Of a stretch of 64,000 bases of DNA, positions 35,659-47,262 are shown piece by piece. The translations under genes were made by a program, and so were the position numbers. The notes beneath the pieces are model-generated. The model worked only from the letters and a program-made list of their open reading frames with translations, ran no database searches and had not been told where the DNA came from. How positions within the stretch are numbered: position 1 is the stretch's first letter; every line of letters begins with the position of its first letter. The stretch spans positions 3,658,001-3,722,000 of the forward strand of contig NC_135121.1 in assembly GCF_050908995.1 (NCBI RefSeq), written 5' to 3'. This DNA comes from Andrena cerasifolii. Lineage: Eukaryota; Arthropoda; Insecta; Hymenoptera; Andrenidae.

Positions 35659-37733
35659 ATACATAGTCAGTAAATTGACTATACCTGTCATCTTCTAGAA
35701 ACAATTAGAACGACAAGAGTCATTACTTGACCACCCCACAAACTATGTGTTTCTGAGGTTAGTATAACAAAAACGGTGCATTTATCAAATATAGAACACT
35801 GTGAGAGTTTAACAAGTGAAGAGTTCAGTCATAAAGAGTTAATAACTGCTTCCAACACATCTTGGGGAATGGTTTTCTGCATGTCTCATTAAATTTTCAT
35901 CCAAATCATTGGAGCGGTTTTCGAGATTTTACGTACACCATCAAACGGTGCACCGCGTACATGCCATTACGTTTTTACTCACAACTTTTATGTACATAGA
36001 GATATTTAGACATTTCTTTTTATGCGTTAAAGCTCATAGAACAACGAATAAAACTAAAAAAAACGTTCTCCCTATTGTTATTTATCACCTTACAATTTGC
36101 GTTTGAAAAAAGGCCTGTTTTAAGGCTAGCGAGGGTGACCTACCCCCTTAAGTGGGGAGTCGGGCGTAGCAACGCCTCCCGAGGGTCGTGCCTGCGCGAA
36201 ACAGGTATGCTCTAATGTGGAATGGAGTGTACTTTGCAGTATAATCGAAAAGTTATTTCATACTCTCACGCAAATTCCCTTGTCATTAAATGAGAAAATC
36301 GGGATAACACCGATAGCCCGCTCCCCTCCCCCTGAATGGCGACCTCGAAAAAATTCAATTTTATGCGTCAGAAACGCCGAGCATCGTAAAACCTTCAGCG
36401 AGGTTTGACCTATCGATTTCGTCTTCCACAATTTCTGCCGAGGGGGGTCGGCCGTAGCTTATAGATGAATTGTAGTTGCTCTTTGCTGTCACGCATTCAA
36501 CGATGATGTATGACTCGGCGCTAGATGGTAGGTAGAAAACATCAACGATGTACGGCCTGTTAATAACAGCAAGAATGAACGAACGGCTGCACAGCGCGGT
36601 ACACAGATGCCGCTGGCGGCTAGACCCCCTTTGTATTTTATTACAAACGATACGTCAGCTACGATGTATGGGCTGCTTTTATCTGCGGCCTGTTATTGAT
36701 GTGCTAAATTGTCTGCTCTGACTCGTAAGACAGGCCAGGATGGCTGATAGACGTCGCTCGGGGACGTGTTTCGGCGACAAAAAGATTTAATCGACGGCAA
36801 GGCGGATTCTCTTTCATCAAAATAATGCTAAAACTTTAGCAGCGCGAGAACTTACGTAAGCGCTTCAACGTCGCGAATTTAACATTCAACGGTAGCCTCC
36901 CGCAAATGCCGCATAGCCCCGCATAAGATATTCTAATGTTTCTTTTGGGCCTAATCCGCGGACGTTGCTAACGAGTGGAAAATAAGAGAAACCTACGTGC
37001 AGGAAGTAGCAAATAACAAAATACATGTCACTTCGATTTACGCCTCATTATCCGCGTTCTCGTTTTTCCCGGTTATCGAGGCAGGGTTCGGCTGGACGAT
37101 AAAAAGACAGCGCAAGAGAGCGCGCATAACTCGGGACATATACATCTGACACAATAATGATAAATAATTAGTTAGCTGGCATATAACGCACGATTTTTGG
37201 AAAGGCAGCCAGAATGGATTTGCAGACTTGTGTCTGGAGAAAGTTGCAATTCCCGGCGCGGCTTATCGGTTAACTGACAGGGAAAACGTGGAAAATGATT
37301 ACGCGCCGATAATGAGGAATAACACGTCAGGCGCTATAACATTAGTTTCATTGAAGGCGCAATTTTGCGTGATAACGCCAAACGGAAGCGCTTCAAAGAT
37401 TAAACGAACCTTGAGACGGGAAAAAAGAATTAACAGCGACGTCTGGCGGGCTACGTAAGTACTTGCTGAGCTAAAATGGAAGACTGCGGCTCGAGACGAA
37501 CAAGTTTCGTGCAACAATTTTTTTCTAGAATAAAAAACACTGTCTGCGGCAATCGATAAACTGTAGCTTACGCGCATTTTCGTAGTTATTTGTATTGAAT
37601 ATTTACTTAAAGTTTGACTATCTAACAGTGAGGACCATTATTGAAGATGAGTTCAGTAGTTTTCGCCATAATAGGAGGAAGAGAAAATCTCAATTTTTAT
37701 TTTGTATCTTAATCAGATTAACCACTTGGGACT
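35659..37733. other. Non-coding stretch, no gene seen
   Basis: No recognisable coding or repeat structure. 36,400-37,500 is CpG-rich compared with its surroundings. Confidence 0.4.
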
Positions 37734-37734
37734 A

Positions 37735-38143
37735 ACAAGGGGAGGACACCATGAGGTAGGCACCGACAATTATTAAAAATTTCATAGTGGCCGTGGGGTT
37801 TTAGGGGGTAAAAATCCCGCACTACCCTGGCGTCCGTGGGAGATTCCCTTCTGAAGGCGTTGTGGTTCCTTTTGAAGATGTCAAATTTTTTTTGAACTTG
37901 GGGAAATCTTCAAAAGGCACCCCGACTCCCTCAGAGGAGAATCCCTCAGGGGCGCCAGGGTATTTTTACCCATTAAAACCCCACGGCCACTATGAAAATT
38001 GTAATAATTTCCATGTAAACATCTCTATTATTAAGGCCCATTGGCAGAAACGCTCGGACACCTATTTACTTATTTTCTACATAGATCCAGCGTGCCAAGG
38101 CTCATCAAAATCGGCGTCTACCTCATGGTGTCCTCCCCTTGTA
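37735..38143. mobile_element. 409-bp foldback element
   Basis: The left end AACAAGGGGAGGACACCATG is matched by the right end, which reads ACAAGGGGAGGACACCATGA from outside. Inner arms pair around GTGGCCGTGGGGTTTTA and TAAAACCCCACGGCCAC, and around CCCTGGCG and CGCCAGGG, up to a centre near 37,885. No coding. Confidence 0.8.
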
Positions 38144-38285
38144 AGACATTAATGCGAACAATTTTTGGAACATCTAATTTGAAAACTAAAAATTGAACAA
38201 TATTTATTTCGTTGATATTATTGTGGTCATAGTTATATCAAGAAAAGTGTACAGGTAATTGGTAAACTCAGCAATTTATCATATA

Positions 38286-38525
38286 GGGTAGATGCACCAT
38301 TTGTGGTCACTTTAAGGTATTGTACCAGTTTTGGCCACTTCTTAAAATATATAATATTTTCCCGTGTAAGCAATAAATGTAACCTTATATTTCTGGCGGT
38401 ATATTAAACAAAATATTTATGATGTGAAATTCTTCACATGATAATGATCTGCAAGCAATTTAAAAATAAGATAATTATGCACATGGCCAAAAACAGTGCA
38501 ATGGCCACAAATGGTACACCTACCC
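38286..38525. mobile_element. 240-bp TA-flanked MITE
   Basis: The ends are GGGTAGATGCACCATTTGTG and, from the other side, GGGTAGGTGTACCATTTGTG, flanked by TA at 38,284-38,285 and 38,526-38,527. TTTTGGCCA also pairs inside. Non-autonomous, Tc1/mariner-like by target site. Confidence 0.8.
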
Positions 38526-38527
38526 TA

Positions 38528-39001
38528 ACTGTCAAAAATGTTTGTCAGGTCCGGTGGAATGTAACACGAAGCATAGCTGACACTGGTTTCCCTGAATATA
38601 GATTTATGCGATCGAAATCAGCATTAATCCTAACACTGTAGTATAAGAAATTATTGTATATTGCAAATCTGTAAATTCGATGCGATCTGCGACATAAACG
38701 CAACCAAAGCAGATCCATAAATCTGAAATTACAGCTTGCAACCAAATAAATTGTTGTCGATCCTTTGCCCCAGAATTACCAGCAGAATTTTCATTGCATA
38801 GCGACTACATAAATCCACTGCTAATATAACAATAACTGTTAAAGTTTTAAATAAAATTGGAACAGTAGGTACTAGATGAAAAATGGGAATAATATAAATT
38901 AGATATATTTTAAAATATAAATTAGATGTATTTTGCGAGTAAGTATATAGCTACTTAAAAATATTGGAAGTTTCATTACAATAACATTATTAATAACATT
39001 A
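38528..39001. other. Non-coding spacer between MITE and mariner element
   Basis: No gene, no repeat pair seen. Confidence 0.4.
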
Positions 39002-39140
39002 TACAGGGTGTCCCATCTAAAGAAGGCCACCTTAATATCTGCTTCCTTGTTAATGACACGAGAAATGTTTAAATCGCAATTTGAATGATTCCGAAGGATG
39101 AGTACCATGGAAGAAAAATATTTTTTTAAACAACTGGAGC

Positions 39141-39660
39141 GAGAAGTTTCACCCATTCCATTTGTCGCTTTATCAAGAACTTCAAGGCAGGAATATCGAA
39201 AACCGCGTTTTGTTTTGTCGATGGGCATTGCAACAATTTGAAGATGATGAGACGTTCTTTAAAAAATTGTTTTTCACTGATGAAGCATGTTGCACCAATC
39301 ATGGCCAGGCAAATCTTAGAAATATGCATTACTGGTCCATAGAAAATCCACGGTGGATGAACCAAGTAAATAGGCAAAGGTCGTGGACACTAAATGGACA
39401 AAAATATACAACATTTTTATCGGATGACATGGATGAATTGATAGAAGATGTGTATGTGGTACAAAATGATGGTTGCCTAGCTCATTATCCAAGGATACCT
39501 ACTCAAGTACTCAATAAAAAATTGCCAAATCGTTGGATTGGACGTAATGGCTGCACAGTTTGGCCAACACTTGACATTAGACTTTTTTCATTTGAGAAAG
39601 CTAAAAGATGTGTACCGCAAGCAACCGACTGCTCCAGAAGACATGGTGAATCGGATAACA
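39141..39660 (+). pseudogene. Mariner-type DDE transposase fragment
   Basis: The frame reads FHPFHLSLYQELQG, then CRWALQQFEDDETFFKK, then LFFTDEACCTNHGQANLRNM and HYWSIENPRWMN. The Asp in TDEA corresponds to the first catalytic acid of the DDE/D triad. The second appears in QNDGCLAHYPR. Between them the conserved VWCGI...LIGP segment is missing, so a run of roughly 30 residues has been deleted. The frame then degenerates (WPTLDIRLFSFEKAKRCV, where the third acid region WPPRSPDLTP would be expected) and is cut by the foldback insertion at 39,658. The element cannot encode a functional transposase. Confidence 0.8.
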
Positions 39661-40585
39661 CTGTCCAACAGCCATTTTGGTCTGTAAGATTCAAAAGCTG
39701 TTGCTTATAGATTTTTGTGCGCTGAAAACGAATCCGCAAACCGTTTGTCGCCATCACCCTCAGTTTACGAGAAATTCGATTTTGAAAAAAACTGCAAATT
39801 TTCAAACTTGAACAACTTTTGTGTCGAAACAGTAATAGTTATTCGGTTGCTTGTCGCATACAACGATGTAAGTTATTGGCGCATTATGAACATTTAAATA
39901 TATTTAAACAACGATCAAAGGGAAAAGAACACCCGAAATTCACTCACATTTACAGATATATTTAAATTTATTTCCAAAACTAAGGGTCTAGGAGAAAATC
40001 TGACTACTCCACATGATGCGGCGGACATTTTCCCTTCGGAAAGCATCAACAGAAGTACTAAGTCACATTTTGTTTTCAATACAGAAGCGAAATAGTTTGG
40101 CAAAACGTGCGCCGTCGACAGTGGTAGTCAACTGTCGACAGCGCACGTTTTGCCAAACTATTTCGCTTCTGTATTGAAAACAAAACGTGACTTACCACTT
40201 CTGTTGGTGGTTTTCGAAAGAAAAATTTTTGCTGCATCGCGTGGAGTAGTCAAATTTTCAAAAATTGGTGCATTTCTGGTGTCTTTTTCACTTTGATCGT
40301 TGTTTAAATATATTTAAATGCTCATAATTCAGTCATATAATAATTTCATAGAACATGCAACCGAATAACTATTATTGTTTCAACACAAAAGATGTTCAAA
40401 TTTGAAAATTTGCATTTTTTTCAAAATCGAAATTTCTCGAAAACTGAGAACGATGTCGATAAACGGTTTACGGGTTCGTTTTCAGCGCACAAAAGTCTAT
40501 AAGAAACGGGTATTGAACGTTACAGAACAGAAAAAAAGTTCAATTTTGGTGGACATTGTAATTGAAGCTTGTGCTTAAAAAGTGT
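39658..40585. mobile_element. Foldback family A, copy nested in the mariner element
   Basis: Begins TA-ACACTGTCCAACAGCC at 39,656 and ends with AGTGT-TA at 40,581-40,587. The arms meet near 40,130 around GTGGTAGTCAACTGTCGACA. The right arm is shortened compared with copy 1 (a gap near 40,260) and its outer end is degraded. It splits the mariner transposase, so it is the younger insertion. Confidence 0.8.
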
Positions 40586-40786
40586 TATCACTGCCAATGG
40601 ACATCGCTTTGAGCATTTGTAAAAATAAACAGTAACTTCACATAACATCGTAACACTGTCTTCGAATTTGATCACTTTTTTGGTGTTCAGGGTCATCTGA
40701 AGATCACTCAGACATGCCCGAATGCTTTTTTTGTAATTGAAAAATATATGTTTTCCTGCCAGAAAATAGCGGCGACCTTGAAAGAA

Positions 40787-41053
40787 ACTCGGAAAAATTT
40801 ACCACAGAGGCGCTAGTTGCGAAAACATGAAGACTGTTTGAGTTTTTGTTACAATTTTTTAAAGAACTTTAATAAAGATTTTAAGATATTTCATGAATTT
40901 TGTTTGATTCTTAAAACACTGTACTTTAACATAAAAATTACAAAGTTAAAAAAAAATATTCTGAAACCGTGGTTTTTTACGTTTCAATTTGGGGTATTTT
41001 TCACCCAGTAGCGACAACCTGTGTTACAATATGGGGTGCGCCTCCCGCCGGGT
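40787..41053. repeat. Dispersed ~260-bp repeat, copy 1
   Basis: Shares with 42,300-42,536, in the same orientation, TACCACAGAGGCGCTAGTTG, a long near-identical AT-rich stretch, and GCGACAACCTGTGTTACAAT to CGCCTCCCGCCGGGT. GAGGCGC at the start and GCGCCTCCC at the end are complementary, so it may be a MITE with very short ends. Copy 1 has about 40 extra bases (about 40,970-41,012) absent from copy 2. Confidence 0.75.
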
Positions 41054-41179
41054 TAAAAACAATTTTTCATTCACAGTATTCCTCCTTCGGAAGCATTCCC
41101 ATGGTGCTTTAAACGTTTCTCGTGTCATTAAAAAGTAAAGCAGATATATAGGTGGCCTCCTCAATTGGGACACCCTGTA

Positions 41180-42299
41180 TATGTACATAAAAGTCATTAA
41201 ACTTCTGTATTTCTATAACTTATGACGAATTCGTTGCATTGTCATTAAAAAAAAAACATAGAAAATGGAGTAAAATAAAATTATGAAATGCCCGTTTAAT
41301 TACAAATCCGATTTTCCAAAGTAAAAATATGTGGCACTTCAATTTTTCGAGCAGATCGTAGCTTCTTTACTTTGAGCAGTTTTGCAGGTTCGCTTAACAT
41401 GCTCGTGAGTTAATCCCATTAACGTCATTCAGTACGGAGTAAAATGTAAGTATCGTGACCGTTCTATGTCCTGAAATTACTTCCGGAGTAAATATTTGTG
41501 GTAGGTTCCTTATCTAGTACGATAAGTTACTTCACTTATCGCACCGAGGATAACAGATGATCTACGCTTCGCTTCGAACCGCAGAATACGATGTGCGCAA
41601 TAGGTAAATCACCAAGTGACACGTCTAGCTGGCAAAACCATCTATTGTCTATAGATCATGCCTCAGCTGTGTCTCAGGAAGAATCGTTCGTGTGAATGAC
41701 GATCAACAATGGCCGCACGGAAAGTGTCTGAAGATAGACTTACACTTTCCCCTCCGGTATTACCACAGGCACCTTACATTGCCACGTTAATATCGAAACG
41801 ATACCTTATTGGAAAATTGCAGATCGAAAATCAGTATAATGAACTGTTTAAAATGTATTTTAAAAAAAAAATCATCGAAATCGCGCGCGGGACAAAATTT
41901 CCGTTTATTCTGACCCCAGCGCTAGGATAGATTAAAATAATTTCCCATTATATTTAACAATATCTCCATGATTTAGCGCGTCAAAAAGAAACACAGAGGA
42001 AATAAATCCTTTCAACTACAAGCAGATAAAAATGGAAGCTTCAGTTGAGTTTAAATTCCAAGATTAAAGGCTTGTTTTGCATTTATTATCAAACACGGTA
42101 AGAAGGATTTCCCAGCAGCAAATTCTTGAAGTTTTTGTCATATCTAAATGACATAAGAACAATAAAAACTACGTACGTGTTTATTTCAAATTTTCTTATG
42201 AAATTTAAATAAATTTTATTTGTTCCCTTCATTTATCTTTAACACATATTTGAGGTATTGTAACTAGTATCATTGTTGACTCGTGGGGAGGCGCCACTG
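41180..42299. other. Non-coding stretch between mariner element and repeat copy 2
   Basis: No coding or repeat structure recognised. Ends with GGGGAGGCGCCACTGGGTAA immediately before the second repeat copy. Confidence 0.4.
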
Positions 42300-42536
42300 G
42301 GTAAAATTACCACAGAGGCGCTAGTTGCGAAAATATGAAGACTGAATTTTTGTCACAATTTTTTAAAGAACTTTAATAAAGATTTTAAGATATTTCATAA
42401 ATTTTCTTTGATTCTTAAAACACTGTACTTTATCATAAAAATTACAAAGTTAAAAAAAAATATTCTGAAACCGTGGTTACGACAACCTGTGTTACAATAC
42501 GTGGCGCGCCTCCCGCCGGGTGAAACTAATTTTCCG
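42300..42536. repeat. Dispersed ~240-bp repeat, copy 2
   Basis: Near-identical over its length to 40,787-41,053 apart from an internal deletion before GACAACCTGTG. It is not enclosed by any other element here. Confidence 0.75.
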
Positions 42537-44794
42537 TAAAAATAATTTGTCAGATTGAACTGTGAAATCAACCATTGAACAAGCTTTTCTTCGACTCATC
42601 GTTAAAGTTTCAAAAATTTGTAAAACTGGCTATTCTGTATTTCAGTGCATGCCTTTAATTGAAATCCATTATAGGATGCATCCTTTCCTGTATGCGTGAC
42701 GTGTCCGCATCGCCGTCCCGACCTTTCCGGTAATAATTCCCTAGATATCACATATTTCCTCCTACTTACAATTAGATTCAATCACTGGCGATGCAAGTTA
42801 TGCGCTTAGACGCATCTGCGCGTAAATATTCCAGTCAGAACGGACGAGTCGCTAATTGAGATTCAGCGATGCACATAATGGTACCGAAATAACATGAATT
42901 CCAATCCGAGGAACGAGGCGGGAAGGCGAAACGCGAGGAGACTATTCATCCCGACGGTTAAAATCACCAAATATTTCACTTTGCTGAGCCAGCTGAGCCT
43001 GCCACCGCCTGTCGCGGCACCCCAGCGATGGAAACGACGTTCGCAGAGGGTAAAGCAAGTTCTCTCTCTCTCTGCGTGGGTCTAAAAACCTTCAACCACC
43101 CACTCCGTCTCTCCCTCTTGTCTCTTCTCGTCGCTACTCTGCGTTTTCCGCTCGCCCCTCTTGCCCCGCCGTCGTCCTGCTCCTCCACCCTCTTTTCCTC
43201 CTTCCGACACTAGGCTGCAGATTTATGCGCCCCGCCTTGCAGCGCTGATATCCGAGAACTCGCGACCTGCTCCGTCCGTAATGAAAGAAATAAATTTACT
43301 CTCCTGGGTGCCCCGGGGATTGAGACTCACCGTTCGTGCGCGCACACGACCGTCCGCGCGCTCTGGTGGCGTGAATCAGAAGCGTGCGTACCTATCCTGC
43401 CCCATTGTCTCTCATTCATCGGCTCGTGTTCGCCTCTCCCGCGATTATCCATCTCGACTTTCTACTTCGCGTTATTACACACAAAGTGTTCTTACAATTA
43501 GCCTCGAACGGGACGAACCCCCAACTGTAGCGATTATAAATATGCGCCGGCATTTGTCAACAAATGCTTCTCCTTCAAACAAGGCATTCTCATTTCACTC
43601 ACTAGGTTATTTCGAACGGGATGCAACTTAACCGTCGCCTATTCTGCACTAAGTCTATGCGCGGAGGCAAGTCTGGTAAGATTGGGGATGATTTCAAGTG
43701 AAATACTTTCTTTCAATTATCGTAAAAAAAGCCGCACGAATAGTTTTTCATGATAGAACCGTGAGAAATAGGATTCCACTAAATAAAGCGAACTTTAATT
43801 AAACTGGAAAGGTGTAAATGTATGGATGGCACGTGGAATATATTAGTAACGACACAAATTTAATGATTCCACAAACATTGTTTTTATTAAAGCGGTATGG
43901 AAACTCAACGATATTTACAAGAGATATTTACAGTGCAAATAATGTGTATCGTACATTACGTTTCTCCGATCGGAATACTTTACAAGGTAGACAATGCAGT
44001 TTGACGTGTTGCTGAAGAAATTCTAAGACTGAGAAAATTAAAGCTTCTCTTTACAGTAATTGTATTTCAGAGTCCGCGAAATAATCTCTCTACTTTTCTT
44101 CCCCGGTATAGCGATCTTCGCACCCTTCCTCTTATACAAACGATACGAATAAGTTAGGCGTTACATTTTGTCATAAAGGTAGTTTAGATACCATTGTTAA
44201 TATTATCTCTTATTATTTCCTCGAAAAAATAGCGTAATATCACAGTTATATCGTGGACATAGAACATGCACGACCGTCCGACGGTTCGCGGTATCGAACG
44301 CATTGCTATATAGAGGGCCGCGGATGGTGACGCGCGGATGCATACAGTTTTACGGAGCATGCAGTGTTTTTAGATGATCAATCGGGTCACTTTAAACACA
44401 AACGTAAAACTTAACGCGGAAACGAGCGAGCACAGAAAATGTTCGACGTGTACGACTTTTATACGAAGTACCGACGGGTCGTCATCCAATTCCTTCGTGA
44501 ATGTTCAAACACCCTACACGTTATTCCGCTGTGCAGAACCAGTCCTAACAATCCGGGAACACGCAACGATTTATCCGCGGCGTACATGTTCTTCCCTAGG
44601 TAATAATCAAACGTTAAAAGATACGTTAATAGGATTCTTGCAAAGAATAATCTCGCGATAAAACAAACTGTCAATATCTTTATAAACTTTAATCATAATT
44701 CTGAATTTATACACACATATGTATATATAATTTTTAAATAAATTTATATTATACACGTTTAATTATTTACACAACAGTCTGTCAAAAGTCTCAT
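42537..44794. other. Transposon-free non-coding flank downstream of the zinc-finger gene
   Basis: No repeat pair, foldback or transposase relic. A 156-codon plus frame at 43,161-43,631 shows no domain and sits in GC/CT-rich DNA with a (TC)n run at about 43,061-43,074. The balanced composition resembles conserved regulatory flanks. Confidence 0.45.
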
Positions 44795-44800
44795 TTTATT
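44795..44800 (-). terminator. Candidate polyadenylation signal AATAAA
   Basis: AATAAA on the minus strand, about 69 bases past the zinc-finger gene's stop codon. It would give a very short 3' UTR; longer 3' ends using later signals cannot be excluded. Confidence 0.4.
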
Positions 44801-44868
44801 TCGACGTGCCTTCTATTTAACACTATTACGGACTGTACACTTGATAACTTCGACACTGGAAATTAGCC

Positions 44869-46715
44869 TTAAGGATGTACAGCGGCGCCGATTCGCTGGC
44901 CATAGATCGCGTACGGCGAGTAGTAAGGTCCCAGCGCGTTGAAGGCGCTGTACGGTGAAGCAGCTAGCGACGCTGGAAGAGGTCCCGTCGGCGGCTTCCC
45001 GTACGGATGGTATCTAGCGCTCAACGGGCTGAGGGAAGGCGTCGGATAAGATCCGCCACTTGCGCGGTGTAGAGCAGCCGACGGTGAAAGCAATGGATGC
45101 GGGTGCGGATTGCTGAGAAGCGCGGCCGACGGCGCGTGATCGCCACCAGTCAGGCTGGTGTGGCTGCGAAGATGTTGAAGAAGCTCTTCTGATGTGGTAA
45201 ATCGCTTTCCGCAGTAGGAGTCGCCAGCGATCCAGTTACAAACGTACGGTCTACCACCGGTTAACGTGGACGGGTAGGACAGAGACGGAGGAGCCATCGG
45301 GCCGAACGACGATAACGCCATCGCCAATCCATACTTCTGATGATCGCATTGCGTGCATCCACTGGGGCAAGTCCCGGTGCCCATCATTAGCTGTGCGCTG
45401 TGCATGCTATATTGGCAGCCAGTGCAGTAAGGATCCTTGCAAACAGGCACTAGGGCTTCCCCGCCGGCCGGGGTCTTGACACGAGCGTAACTCAGATACG
45501 GATTTCCACCCGTCGGAGTGGTAGATGGGTAGCCCAGTAGAGCCGCGGCGGCGGCGTGATGATGAGAGAACGGGGACGCACCGGCGAACGGTGGTCTGAA
45601 TGCGGGATTCTCTGCTAGGCCAGGCGGACAACAGAGGGGATTGCCAGAAAATCCCGGAAGACCAGGCTTGTAGGCGCCCAAGTTCGAATCCTTTGTGTGA
45701 GTGCCAGAAAGAATCTCCATTCCGGATCTAATTATTGGACTAGTACCATTACTGTTGTTGCGCGGCGAGCTGTCGGTCTTTTCCCGATCCGCCGGCGTTT
45801 TCCGATCGGCCGACGGAGTGCTGGTGGCGGTAGCCGTCGCTTGGCTTGCGGGCGACGCGGACTTACGACCGACGGGCGTGCGGTTTCCTGACGACTTTCT
45901 GTCCGTGTGACTGTTATCACTCGCACTCACACTGTCCTGACCACTAACACTGTGAACACTGGCTTTGGAGGTCGGTCTGCCCTCGTCGGTGGACTTCTTC
46001 GAGACAACATTGGTCTCGTACGGCTTGAAGGCCAACGATTTCCCGTCCGACGGGCTGCTGCGTGTATTCCGTTCCAATTTCGCAGCTGGAGGGGACTTCG
46101 CGTTCGTACCGGCGTTCATTCCCTTCGGTGTTTTATCCAGTGGAGAGATCAAAGGCTTCGTTGGTGAATCAGCACCGATCTGACTGCATGTCTGCGCCAG
46201 CAAAGCTAACGGACTCTTCTTCGCATCCAACTGTAAAAAAAAATTTCAAATTGCGTTATAAAATACCAAATGCAAGGACAATTCATTCTGCGAGCGTGAA
46301 AAAACTATGAACTCGGCAAATTGGATCGAACGCATCAGATGGGAGAGCGAGTTCAGACACGCAGTTACCCGTCGGAGAGCGCGCGCCGACGGAAGACAGC
46401 GAGCGGAGCAGGATAGTCGATATTCACGAATCAACAGTATATTTAATCAAATTTTCATGGGAAGATATATTATTATCTGTACTCTGCGTTCATTATTCTA
46501 CGAAGAGGACAAATTCGAGGTATCTTTTTTTTACCCGAATGCTGGTTAACCGGGGGCTCGTGGTCGAGCAAACACCATTGGGAGAATGAAAATTTGCGAC
46601 TAAAAGATTTCCTGCGGCGTATACTAACCGTAGTTGGAAGCGGAGAAAGATAATCCGGTTGTAGATACTGATTGTGTCCAGTAGTCAGCATACCGCCTTC
46701 CTCGAGGACAACCAT
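44869..46715 (-). CDS. noc/elB: NET-family zinc-finger protein (no ocelli / elbow B type), two exons
   Basis: Spliced from exon 1 (46,629-46,715, 29 codons) and exon 2 (44,869-46,230, 453 codons plus stop), giving 482 residues. Landmarks: conserved N-terminus MVVLEEGGMLTT and LQPDYLSPLPTT; Sp motif SPLALLAQTCSQIG at about 35-48; Ser/Thr/Lys-rich low-complexity region; FKPY at 97-100, the Groucho-binding type motif; HHH plus Ala run at about 252-259; buttonhead-like box CKDPYCTGC at 293-301; CPSGCTQC at 317-324; one C2H2 finger with Cys 360 and 369 and His 382 and 386 (C-x8-C-x12-H-x3-H); Pro/Ser/Tyr-rich tail ending YGQRIGAAVHP. Known members are nuclear repressors acting with Groucho, in insect eye, ocellus, tracheal and appendage patterning; vertebrate relatives are ZNF703/ZNF503. 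Which of the two insect paralogues (noc or elB) this is cannot be settled from sequence alone. The upstream in-frame GTG at 46,725 is not used as start because the conserved family N-terminus begins at the ATG at 46,715. Confidence 0.95.
46231..46628 (-). other. noc/elB: 398-bp phase-0 intron of the zinc-finger gene
   Basis: Minus-strand donor GTTAGT at 46,628 and acceptor TTTTTTTTTACAG ending at 46,231. No repeat element inside. The intron separates the conserved N-terminal peptide from the Sp motif. Confidence 0.9.
46629..46715 (-). CDS. noc/elB: Exon 1 of the NET-family zinc-finger gene
   Basis: The 87-base coding part runs from ATG at 46,715 to ACG at 46,629, directly before a GTTAGT splice donor on the minus strand. 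It encodes the family-conserved start MVVLEEGGMLTT and ends SPLPTT. The context CCAA-ATG-G is acceptable for insect initiation. Splicing at phase 0 joins TT to LDAKKSPLALL of exon 2, restoring the uninterrupted family motif; this is the main evidence for the splice. Confidence 0.92.
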
Positions 46716-47217
46716 TTGGTTTTGCACTTATGGAGCCAATCACTGCACAAAACCACTGGTAATATTCCCACAAGTCACGAAAAAAAAGGATAATCAAACT
46801 GATTCGCAAGCGTTTTGACTATCGCAGCACCGTGTGTCGGTATACGCGCTGGCCGATCGATCCCGTCCGCAGCACGAAACGATTAAACGCAAACGACGTG
46901 CACCGAGTGAAATCCAGGAAAATAGTGGTAGCTCTCGGCGGAGCTGTTCAGTGCACGGAGTGGAATGCGACCGCAACGCCGCCTGGCGACACGACACGCT
47001 CTCTTCCCCTCCTTCTTCGGCAGGCCAAGGTGTATAACCTGTCCTCTCCTGTCATCCCCACCATTCCTGGTCGGGGGATTATGGTGGGAGAATTGCGGTG
47101 GGGTTTGGCCCTGTGTGGGGTGTGGGAAGGCATTCTAATTCAACACGCCACCCATGATGTTGGCCCGACGATGACAGCTCCCATCCCGGCTTTGATATTT
47201 CACCGCTTTTACAGCCG
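46716..47217 (-). promoter_or_regulatory. Putative 5' UTR and proximal promoter of the zinc-finger gene
   Basis: Lies directly upstream of the start codon on the minus strand. A TCAGT initiator-like match occurs at 46,798-46,802 (about 85 bases upstream of the ATG). No TATA box was seen at the right distance, which would fit a TATA-less developmental promoter. GC and CpG content are high. The exact start site cannot be fixed by sequence, and a non-coding first exon further upstream is possible. Confidence 0.3.
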
Positions 47218-47262
47218 TCCGTCCCCTCCCTCCCTCCCTCCCTCCCCCCCTCCGCCCCACCC
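47218..47262. repeat. CCCT-rich tract upstream of the zinc-finger gene
   Basis: Runs of CCCTCCCT followed by poly-C. On the gene's coding strand this is a GGGAGGGA tract about 500 bases upstream of the start codon, a possible GAGA-factor-like or G-quadruplex-forming site. Confidence 0.6.

Larger units (their letters stand above)
39004..41177 (+). mobile_element. Mariner/Tc1-superfamily element, interrupted by later insertions
   Basis: Flanked by TA (39,002-39,003 and 41,178-41,179). Terminal inverted repeats are about 120 bases: the left reads CAGGGTGTCCCATCTAAAGA, the right from outside CAGGGTGTCCCAATTGAGGA. Both continue through GGCCACC, ATATCTGCTT and TTAATGACACGAGAAA. Inside are a broken transposase (39,141-39,660), a family A foldback (39,658-40,585) and a dispersed repeat (40,787-41,053). 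CAGGGTGTCCCA ends and TA target are characteristic of this superfamily. Confidence 0.85.

Noticed and set aside
43161..43631. 156-codon plus-strand open frame near the zinc-finger gene
   Set aside because: GC/CT-rich DNA reduces stop codons; the peptide is rich in Arg/Ser/Pro with no recognisable motif.
45407..46310. Several short open frames overlapping the zinc-finger gene on both strands
   Set aside because: They are shadow frames of the GC-rich exon 2 and carry no independent motif.
46716..46727. In-frame upstream GTG as an alternative start for exon 1
   Set aside because: Family members begin at the MVVLEEGG methionine at 46,715, and GTG is not an ordinary start in insect nuclear genes.
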